Shown here: positions 8,841 through 14,431 of the stretch, piece after piece
Layout of the letters: the number at the start of each line of letters is the position of its first letter
Numbering within the stretch: position 1 is the stretch's first letter
Origin: Bacillota bacterium
GTDB taxonomy: Bacteria; Bacillota; Sulfobacillia; RBS10-35; JAJYVN01
Direction: 5' to 3'
Assembly: GCA_021827805.1 (NCBI GenBank)
Contig: JAKAUG010000014.1
Location: 1-17,981, forward strand
Length of the DNA: 17,981 nucleotides
The notes under the pieces: generated by a model
The model's database searches: none
What the model was told of the DNA's origin: nothing
The model's input: the letters and a program-made list of their open reading frames with translations, nothing else
Position numbers and translations under genes: made by a program

Positions 8841-9667
8841 GCCCCCGGCCCTTGCGCCCTGGACCCGCCGGATGGACCCTCCGCCTGCTGCACCCAGGGT
8901 GCCGCGCGCAGGCGCATGGGCCGACCCTCATCCGCGGGTTGCTCCAGGATCAGCAGGGAGCGATACTCCTGCACCTTCTTCACCGCCGGTTGCGTGGTGG
9001 CCACCACCACCCCGATGCCGACGGGCAGGGCGCCCACCTCGCCGAGCAGATCCACCATCCCGCGCGCGGTGCCCCCGGCCTTCATGAAGTCGTCGATGAT
9101 CAGGGCGCGGGATCCCGGCACCAGCGAACGACGCGGTACGGACATGCTCTGGATGCGCTGGGAGGATCCGGAGACATAGTTGATGCTCACGGCCGAGCCC
9201 TCAGTGACACGCGCATCCCTGCGCAGCAGGACCAGCGGACAACCCAGAGCCCGGGCCGTCATGAGGGCGATGGGGATCCCCTTGGTCTCGACGGTAACAA
9301 TCACTTCCGCCCGCGCCTCGGCGAAGGCCGCGGCGAAGCACTCCCCGATCTGCCGGGACCACTCGGGCGAGAACAGGATATCGGTCATGAACAGGAAGCT
9401 TCCGGGCAACACACGGTCTGGCCGCGCCAGGGTCTCGGCAAGACTGCGGACCACATGCTGCAGCCGAGCGCCGGTGCAGAGCGGCAGATAGCGCACCCCG
9501 CCGTGAGGGCCGGAGGATGTCACCAGCCTCCCGCTCCCGGACTGGACCAGCGCGTGGCGAATGGTGTCCAGGTCCTCGCTGACCGTGCTGCGCGCCACCC
9601 CGCTGCCGGCGGCCAACTCGCGCAGCGACCAGCGGGCCCCCGGCCGCGACACCAGACGGCACGTCAA
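8837..9667 (-). CDS. purR: Pur operon repressor PurR (Gram-positive type)
   Basis: This PurR is a winged-helix DNA-binding domain fused to a phosphoribosyltransferase-like domain that senses PRPP. The N-terminal part reads SLRELAAGSGVARSTVSEDLDTI (helix-turn-helix). The second domain has GSFLFMTDILFSPEW, TKGIPIALMTARAL, EGSAVSINYVSGSSQRIQSMS and the PRPP loop LIIDDFMKAGGT, nearly identical to B. subtilis PurR. The first ATG/GTG/TTG in frame is the TTG at 9667, but recognisable homology (LTRGERIALL) continues about nine codons upstream to a CTG at 9694. No ATG, GTG or TTG lies between that point and the in-frame stop at 9740-9742, so the true start may be CTG or the sequence may hold an indel. 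It sits in the ispE-to-prs operon. Confidence 0.95.
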   Translation of the reverse strand: MTCRLVSRPGARWSLRELAAGSGVARSTVSEDLDTIRHALVQSGSGRLVTSSGPHGGVRYLPLCTGARLQHVVRSLAETLARPDRVLPGSFLFMTDILFSPEWSRQIGECFAAAFAEARAEVIVTVETKGIPIALMTARALGCPLVLLRRDARVTEGSAVSINYVSGSSQRIQSMSVPRRSLVPGSRALIIDDFMKAGGTARGMVDLLGEVGALPVGIGVVVATTQPAVKKVQEYRSLLILEQPADEGRPMRLRAAPWVQQAEGPSGGSRAQGPGA

Positions 9668-9742
9668 CAGGGCGATCCGCTCTCCCCGAGTCAGGTCGCC
9701 ACACCCCCGCGTTTGGCCCAGATCCTCAGCGCACGCAGTCTA

Positions 9743-10507
9743 TCACGAACCGTCTGCGCGGACCCGAGCCTCCAACACCCTCCGACACAGATCCAAGTCC
9801 TCCGACTTGTCCACGTCCACGCCAACGCCAGCATTGCGCGTGACCACAGCCCCCGCCGCCGCGCGCAGGACCCGGCTGCCGGCCGCCTCCACGTCCGCGA
9901 GGCCCGCTCTGCCCACCAGGACGGAGAGCAGCGTCCCAAAGCCGAACAGGGAGGCCAGACGCAGGGGATGCTTGCGGTGGCGGTGCACCCACGCCAACAG
10001 CTCCAGGGTGCGCGGCACCGCGGCCGCACGAAGGTACAGGCAGTTGCCACCGGTGAAGGCGCCCTCACGCAGGCGAGCATAGGTGCGACGGACCCCTGGA
10101 AACTGACGTTCACACTCGGCACGGCTCACGATCGGATACCCCAGCGCCAGAGACCTCCGGCGCGCACCCGCCAGGACCTCATCCACCGCCGCCGCGGTCA
10201 AAAGGGGCGCGTCCCCTGTGGCGATGATCAGCTCATCCTCCGCCCCGAGATCGGCGGCCGCCAGGGCCGTGCCCAGGCTCCCCACGACATCCTCCCCCGG
10301 CTCGACCACGAGCGCACCCCCACGCCCGAGCTCTGGTGGGCCAGCCACCACCACCCTGTCCATCTCGCGCACACCGCAAAGCGCCGCCACGACAAGGCTG
10401 CCCATCGGGCGCCCGGCGATGGGGATCAGGGCCTCCCAGGCCTCCGGCGCCGCGGCCGCCAGAGCGCCCCGGTTGCGACGCCCAGCCAGCACCACCCCCT
10501 TCAGCAC
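9743..10507 (-). CDS. MobA-like nucleotidyltransferase (NTP transferase domain), function unassigned
   Basis: The 254-residue protein has the Rossmann-like nucleotidyltransferase fold of the MobA/GlmU-type family (PF12804): VLKGVVLAG at residues 1-9, EALIPIAGRPMGSL at about 25-38, ELIIATGDAPLLT with the metal-binding Asp, GNCLYLR, and a GVGVDVDKSEDLDLCRRVLE C-terminus. The usual loop LAGGxxxRMG is reduced to LAGRRNRGAL, and the Lys before the PIxGRPM motif is Glu, so it is not a standard MobA or CofC. The GTG at 10507 overlaps the ispE stop by seven bases, which argues for translation coupled to ispE. Close position to ispE invites the idea of a cytidylyltransferase for isoprenoid synthesis, but the motifs do not match IspD, so I leave it unnamed. 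Confidence 0.8.
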   Translation of the reverse strand: MLKGVVLAGRRNRGALAAAAPEAWEALIPIAGRPMGSLVVAALCGVREMDRVVVAGPPELGRGGALVVEPGEDVVGSLGTALAAADLGAEDELIIATGDAPLLTAAAVDEVLAGARRRSLALGYPIVSRAECERQFPGVRRTYARLREGAFTGGNCLYLRAAAVPRTLELLAWVHRHRKHPLRLASLFGFGTLLSVLVGRAGLADVEAAGSRVLRAAAGAVVTRNAGVGVDVDKSEDLDLCRRVLEARVRADGS

Positions 10508-11412
10508 GCGCCACCCGCCCCCCCCGGTACGTGAATGCCCGCTGAGCAGAACCGGGCCGCAGCCGCCCAGACGCCGCGGGCGCGCAGCCCAGCGGCCACC
10601 CGCCGGGCCCAGACCACCGCCGGAGCCAGGGCCCAGACCGCGGAACCGGATCCGCAGAGGCCGCATCCGACCGCCCCGTGGTCCACCAGGGCGTCCATGA
10701 GTTGCCGCACCTGGGGATGCGCGGGCACCACCACATCCTCAAAGGAGTTGCCGGCCAGGAGGGCCAACCTATGACGCGCGCGCCCGCTGCGGAGGCCTGG
10801 TCGGGCCCCGCAAAGCTCGGCCACCGCGCCGGCGTCCGGATGGGTCCAGCTGCCCAACCTGTCCAGGGCCGCATACGCGGTCCCGGTCGGCATGCCGGGC
10901 CCGGAGCGCGCCAGCACGACGGGCCATGAGGGCAGGGGGGGCAGGGGCCTGACCACCTCGCCCCGGCCCTGGACCCAGGCCGTCCCTCCGTAGAGAAAGA
11001 ACGGCACATCCGAGCCCAGGCGCGCCCCCAACTCCACCAGGCGCAGGACATCCCACCCCAGGCCCCAGAGCCGGTTGCAGCCGAGCAGCACGGCCGCCGC
11101 GTCGGAGGATCCGCCGCCAAGGCCCGCCTGAATCGGGATGCGCTTCCGCAGATGGATGGCGACACCACAGTGGACCCCGGCTGCCTGTCGCAGCAACTGG
11201 GCGGCACGCACGGCGAGATTGTTCAGGGACGTCCCGAGGTCGGGATGGTAGGACTTGAGGACCACGTCCTCCGCCTCGTCGAGACGCAGCTGGTCCCAGA
11301 CGGTTACCGTCTGCAGCACGGAGGATACCGCATGGTAGCCATCCTCGCGCCGCGGACCAACGTCGAGGCCCAGATTGATCTTTGCCGGCGTGTTGAGGAT
11401 CAGGGATGGCAC
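10501..11412 (-). CDS. ispE: 4-diphosphocytidyl-2-C-methyl-D-erythritol kinase
   Basis: IspE is the ATP-dependent kinase of the MEP isoprenoid pathway and a GHMP kinase. From the GTG at 11412 the protein has 303 residues. AKINLGLDV (10-18) carries Lys11, the P-loop GLGGGSSDAAA (97-107) carries catalytic Asp104, and the third GHMP motif appears as GLCGSGSAVWAL near the C-terminus. GGGAGG is 11 bases upstream of the GTG; longer reading to 11589 would run into veg and is low-complexity, so it is rejected. The gene follows veg after 115 bp, as in B. subtilis except that sspF is missing. It appears to head the ispE-nucleotidyltransferase-purR-glmU-prs operon; I found no convincing promoter of its own. 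Confidence 0.95.
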   Translation of the reverse strand: MPSLILNTPAKINLGLDVGPRREDGYHAVSSVLQTVTVWDQLRLDEAEDVVLKSYHPDLGTSLNNLAVRAAQLLRQAAGVHCGVAIHLRKRIPIQAGLGGGSSDAAAVLLGCNRLWGLGWDVLRLVELGARLGSDVPFFLYGGTAWVQGRGEVVRPLPPLPSWPVVLARSGPGMPTGTAYAALDRLGSWTHPDAGAVAELCGARPGLRSGRARHRLALLAGNSFEDVVVPAHPQVRQLMDALVDHGAVGCGLCGSGSAVWALAPAVVWARRVAAGLRARGVWAAAARFCSAGIHVPGGAGGAC

Positions 11413-11493
11413 TGGACTACCCGCCTCCCGGCACCCGGGTTTCGGCAGGCTCGTCCGCCAACCTGCGCGCAAAACGCGGACACGGCCCGGCCC

Positions 11494-11513
11494 GCGGGCG
11501 AGTTCACGCCCGC
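11494..11513 (-). terminator. GC-rich hairpin after veg, possible terminator
   Basis: A perfect 7-bp stem (gcgggcg / cgcccgc) with a 6-base loop begins 14 nt after the veg stop. A short TTTT occurs about 20 nt further on the minus strand (near 11471-11474), so termination is plausible but not textbook. Confidence 0.35.
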
Positions 11514-11527
11514 AGGCCGCCGCTTGG

Positions 11528-11806
11528 CTAGCTGGCCGTGAACTGCACCCGCTGCAGACCCTTTTGTCCACAGAGGCTAATCTCCACAATGTCGGTCAAC
11601 AGGTCCGCGTAGCTGTACGAAATGCGACGGTACTGCTTGTCCTCATCCAACAGAATCACAAAGTGGCTGGGGTAGGTTCGCTCCAGGGTACCTTCCCGCT
11701 CGACGACCTTGCGGCGGCCACGGTTGGCCTTGACCAGCACCCGCTGACCCACGAAGCCGTCCAGGGCCTGACGAACCGCGGAGAGGACGTTATGGCTGCG
11801 TGCCAT
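11528..11806 (-). CDS. veg: Veg family protein
   Basis: Veg is a small conserved Bacillota protein; in B. subtilis it stimulates biofilm matrix expression, and its promoter is famously strong. This 92-residue copy matches well: VLSAVRQALDGFVGQRVLVKA, NRGRRKVVEREGTLERTYPS, FVILLDEDK and RRISYSYADLLTDIVEISL. The ATG at 11806 has GAGAGGGG about seven bases upstream; extension to 11866 is rejected because it would enter the -10 region of the promoter. The C-terminus (QRVQFTAS) is a few residues longer than in Bacillus. Two tandem sigma-A-type promoters lie directly upstream, so it is probably highly expressed and monocistronic or read into ispE. Confidence 0.95.
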   Translation of the reverse strand: MARSHNVLSAVRQALDGFVGQRVLVKANRGRRKVVEREGTLERTYPSHFVILLDEDKQYRRISYSYADLLTDIVEISLCGQKGLQRVQFTAS

Positions 11807-11837
11807 GGATCCACCCCTCTCACCATGAGTCTCAGCA

Positions 11838-11866
11838 ATTGTATCACGCGCCTTCCATCCTGTCAA
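11838..11866 (-). promoter_or_regulatory. veg proximal promoter (P2)
   Basis: TTGACA (minus strand, 11861-11866), a 17-base spacer and TACAAT (11838-11843), preceded by TGA as in an extended -10. These are the same hexamers and spacing as the well-known strong B. subtilis veg promoter. Predicted transcription starts near 11831, giving a leader of about 25 nt. Confidence 0.85.
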
Positions 11867-11875
11867 AAGATCGCC

Positions 11876-11906
11876 AGTATACCACGCGGCGAGCGACCGC
11901 TGTCAA
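11876..11906 (-). promoter_or_regulatory. veg distal promoter (P1)
   Basis: TTGACA (11901-11906) and TATACT (11876-11881) with a 19-base spacer; TGG just before the -10 fits an extended -10, which may make up for the long spacer. It lies 40 bp upstream of P2, so its transcript would include the P2 elements. Confidence 0.6.
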
Positions 11907-11930
11907 GCGACCTCCGGCCCCCGTTGTACC

Positions 11931-11951
11931 CCAAACGGCCGTGCCGTTTGG
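11931..11951 (-). terminator. Perfect 9-bp inverted repeat after the YkuK-family gene
   Basis: CCAAACGGC and GCCGTTTGG flank a three-base loop, 19 nt past the stop of the 11970-12638 gene and 25 bp upstream of the veg distal -35. No T-run follows on the minus strand, so it may be a weak terminator, a transcript-end stabiliser, or a protein-binding palindrome in front of veg. Confidence 0.45.
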
Positions 11952-11969
11952 CCTGTTTGGATAGGGTCG

Positions 11970-12638
11970 TCAGGACTTGGTGTACTTGTCCGCAACCTTG
12001 CTGGCACCATAGGCTTCGGGCTTGATCTTGGCGCCAAAACCGCTGCCCGTTACCATGCCCACAATGTCCCGAATCAATCCACGCGTCTCCCCGTTCTGCC
12101 CCACGTCCAGATGGATCTCCACCGCCAACTGCGTCCGTCCGTCCACGGCCAGGCGCGCGGCCAGGCGCGCCGCCACGCCCAGGCTGAGGGAGGTCTCATA
12201 GAGGATCTTCTGGCGCAGGGATTGGAGGGGCCGATGGATCTGCCGCTGGTAGAAGTAGCGCGCGCCCTTGCCCACGCGATGGATGACGACGGCGGTGACG
12301 AAGGAAATCTCCTTCTCCCGCGCCTGTGAGTCGGAGCCGACGATGAGCGTGTATCGTTCCACGGGCGCCTGGGCCACGAAGGCCATGATCTCTTCGAACA
12401 TGCCCTCCAGACTCAGGGGACCGCGACTGGGGCTGATAAAGACACCGCCCTCAGGCAGCGACTCGCCCTCGGGCCCGCCATTGCTCAGGGCCCCGTTCCG
12501 TCCCACCTTGCGCCGGCCCTCCGACTGGGCGGCAGCTCCAGACGATGCGTCCCGGCCATGGGGCGCCGGGCGCCGACCTCTGGGCACCGACCTCCCCGGA
12601 GTTGACCTCCGGCGGCTCGGCTCTCTCTGGGTTTCCAT
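11970..12638 (-). CDS. YkuK-family (DUF458) RNase H-like protein with long N-terminal extension
   Basis: From about residue 65 on the protein matches the YkuK/DUF458 family: FISPSRGPLSLEGMFEEIMAF, YTLIVGSDSQ (with the Asp of an RNase H-like fold), FVTAVVIHRVGKGARYFY, and the typical end KPEAYGASKVADKYTK. The family normally has about 150-180 residues; here the ATG at 12638 gives 222, with about 65 extra N-terminal residues rich in Arg, Ser, Gly and Pro. That extension has no visible fold. The ribosome binding site at 12638 is weak (GCGGGGTCGG), so an internal start such as the GTG of the KVGRNG segment is possible. In B. subtilis this position (between ksgA and veg) is taken by the spore protease gene yabG. 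The biochemical role of the family is not established. Confidence 0.85.
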   Translation of the reverse strand: METQREPSRRRSTPGRSVPRGRRPAPHGRDASSGAAAQSEGRRKVGRNGALSNGGPEGESLPEGGVFISPSRGPLSLEGMFEEIMAFVAQAPVERYTLIVGSDSQAREKEISFVTAVVIHRVGKGARYFYQRQIHRPLQSLRQKILYETSLSLGVAARLAARLAVDGRTQLAVEIHLDVGQNGETRGLIRDIVGMVTGSGFGAKIKPEAYGASKVADKYTKS

Positions 12639-12657
12639 GTCGTGCCGACCCCGCTTC

Positions 12658-12686
12658 AGTATCCCGCAACAGGGGGCAAAAGTCCA
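12658..12686 (-). promoter_or_regulatory. Possible promoter for the YkuK-family gene
   Basis: On the minus strand TGGACT (12681-12686), 17 bases, GATACT (12658-12663); each hexamer matches four of six consensus bases. It lies in the 84-bp gap after ksgA, about 20 bp before the ATG at 12638, which leaves a very short leader and would favour a downstream start. Confidence 0.35.
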
Positions 12687-12722
12687 CGCGGCCAAAGCGT
12701 TGCGGGCCGCGCGCCCGGGCGG

Positions 12723-13637
12723 TCAGAGCCCAAGGCGCCCCTCCCGCAACAGGACCAGGGTGAGGGCGTCGAACTCCTCGAGGCTCAGCGTCTCACCGCG
12801 GCGGCGCGGATCGAGCCCCAGCACGGTCAGGATGTCCTCCAACTCGGACCTCTCCTGATGCAGGGCCGCGGCCAGGGCGTTGGGGAGCGTCTTGCGACGC
12901 TGCGCGAACGCACCCCTGACCACCCTGAGCAAGGCATCGCGGGGTGCCCGGGCCACAGGCTGGCTGTGGGGCCGCAGCCGGACCACGGCGGAACCCACCG
13001 CCGGGGGGGGCGTGAATGATCCCGGAGCCACGGCGAACAGCCGACTCACCGTGGCGTGATAGGCCACCAGGCAGGTGAAGGCTCCGTAGGCCGCGGAGCC
13101 CGGGCTGGCCGTCATGCGCGCGGCGGCCTCCTCCTGCACCAGCAGCACCGCGCCGCGCCAGGGGAGTCCGCTACCCAGGAAGGCGGCCAGGAAGGGACCG
13201 GTGAGGTAATAGGGCAGGTTGCTACAGAGGCACCACGGTTGGGGCGCCTGGAGCTCGGCCCACGGGATCCGGACCGCATCTCCCCAGCAGACCCAGACCC
13301 GCTCCGCCAGCCGCTCGCTGGGCACCGCGGGGGGAATCCGAGGGCCGAGGGGGTCCGAGACAGCGACGGCAGGCGTGGCCCGAACGAGCGTCTCGCGCAG
13401 GGCGGGCCCAAGGGAACGATCGAGCTCGATCGCCAGGACTTCGGCCCCCCGCCGGACCAACTCGGCCGTTAGCGAGCCGACCCCGGGTCCCACCTCCAGC
13501 ACCGGGTCGCCGGGCGCGATCTCCGCCGCGGCCGCGATGCGCGCCAGGATGCCGGGCTCGAAGAGGAAGTGCTGCCCCAGCCTCCGGCCCGGCCGGATCC
13601 CGTGCCGCCGCAGCAGATCCGCCCAGGCCCCGCTCAT
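12723..13637 (-). CDS. ksgA: 16S rRNA (adenine(1518)-N(6)/adenine(1519)-N(6))-dimethyltransferase
   Basis: KsgA (RsmA) dimethylates two adjacent adenines in helix 45 of 16S rRNA during 30S maturation. RRLGQHFLFEP (18-28), the SAM motif VLEVGPGVGSLT (46-57) with the acidic loop IELD (70-73), and the catalytic SNLPYYLTGPF (139-149) are clear. RGAFAQRRKTLPNAL in the C-terminal domain is also typical. The stretch from about residue 86 to 113, rich in Pro, is roughly 25 residues longer than usual and separates the third strand from WGDAV. The ATG at 13637 overlaps the tatD stop by four bases, with GGAGG nine bases upstream inside tatD. The B. subtilis neighbours yabE and rnmV (between tatD and ksgA) are absent. 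Confidence 0.97.
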   Translation of the reverse strand: MSGAWADLLRRHGIRPGRRLGQHFLFEPGILARIAAAAEIAPGDPVLEVGPGVGSLTAELVRRGAEVLAIELDRSLGPALRETLVRATPAVAVSDPLGPRIPPAVPSERLAERVWVCWGDAVRIPWAELQAPQPWCLCSNLPYYLTGPFLAAFLGSGLPWRGAVLLVQEEAAARMTASPGSAAYGAFTCLVAYHATVSRLFAVAPGSFTPPPAVGSAVVRLRPHSQPVARAPRDALLRVVRGAFAQRRKTLPNALAAALHQERSELEDILTVLGLDPRRRGETLSLEEFDALTLVLLREGRLGL

Positions 13638-14431
13638 CCGCTGGCGCCTCCGTCAGGCACGAGGAGCGCGCGGGCGTTGGCCGCGGTGTTCCGGCCCAGT
13701 TCTTCCGCATCCTCGCCCCTGAGCGCGGCCACGCGCTGCAGCGTGGCCGCCAAGAACGAGGGCTCGTTGCGGCGCCCACGGTGGGGCACGGGCGCGAGGT
13801 AGGGGGCGTCGGTCTCGAGCAGGAGGCGCTCACGCGGGCATTGGCGGAGGGCCTCCTGGATCGGCTCGGCGTTGCGGAACGTCGCCAGGCCCCCGAACCC
13901 CAGATGAAGCCCCAGACGCACCGCCGTGGCGGCGAGTTCGGGGGCACCGGAAAAACAGTGCCAAACCCCGCCCCGGGCGGGAAGGCCCACCTCGCGCAGG
14001 ATGGCCAGCATGTCCGCAGCCGCCTCCCGCTCATGGAGAACAATGGGAACGTTCAGGGAACGGGCCAGGTCCAGTTGCGTCCGGAACGCCTCCTGCTGCT
14101 GCCGCCGCAGAGCATGGTCGTAGTGGTAATCCAAGCCCATCTCTCCGACGGCCCACGCCCCCGGAGCCCGCAGCGCCGCCTTCAGCTCCTCCCAGAGCTC
14201 TGGGCCGGCCGCGCGTGCCTCGTGCGGGTGCAGCCCCAGCGCGAGCCCCGCCTCCAGGCCCGCAGCGCGCAGGGTGGCCAGAAGCGCCTGACCCGCCCGC
14301 CAGGAGGCGGGCTCCGTGCCCACCACCAGCACGCCCTCCACACCGACGGCCCGCGCCCGCGCCAGCACATCTCCCAGATCCGCGGCGAAGGTCGGGTCCG
14401 CGAGATGGCAGTGTGTGTCCCAGAGGGTCAC
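13634..14431 (-). CDS. tatD: TatD-family metal-dependent deoxyribonuclease
   Basis: A 265-residue TIM-barrel amidohydrolase-fold nuclease (B. subtilis YabD). Metal ligands are visible: WDTHCHL with His7 and His9, GEMGLDYHYD with the Glu, VPIVLHERE, WHCFSG, and LLLETDAPYL with the final Asp, followed by APVPHRGRRNEPS. The family acts as a 3'-5' exonuclease in DNA repair or fragment turnover. The GTG at 14431 overlaps the metG stop by four bases (GTGA) with AGAGG just upstream. It is in the middle of a coupled metG-tatD-ksgA operon under T-box control. Confidence 0.95.
   Translation of the reverse strand: MTLWDTHCHLADPTFAADLGDVLARARAVGVEGVLVVGTEPASWRAGQALLATLRAAGLEAGLALGLHPHEARAAGPELWEELKAALRAPGAWAVGEMGLDYHYDHALRRQQQEAFRTQLDLARSLNVPIVLHEREAAADMLAILREVGLPARGGVWHCFSGAPELAATAVRLGLHLGFGGLATFRNAEPIQEALRQCPRERLLLETDAPYLAPVPHRGRRNEPSFLAATLQRVAALRGEDAEELGRNTAANARALLVPDGGASG

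Noticed and set aside
8396..10534. 712-codon plus-strand open frame
   Set aside because: Antisense shadow of glmU, purR and the nucleotidyltransferase; no domain and low-complexity Pro/Arg content.
11413..11527. A small sspF-like spore protein gene between veg and ispE
   Set aside because: The 115-bp gap holds a hairpin and the ispE ribosome binding site, with no reading frame resembling an SASP.
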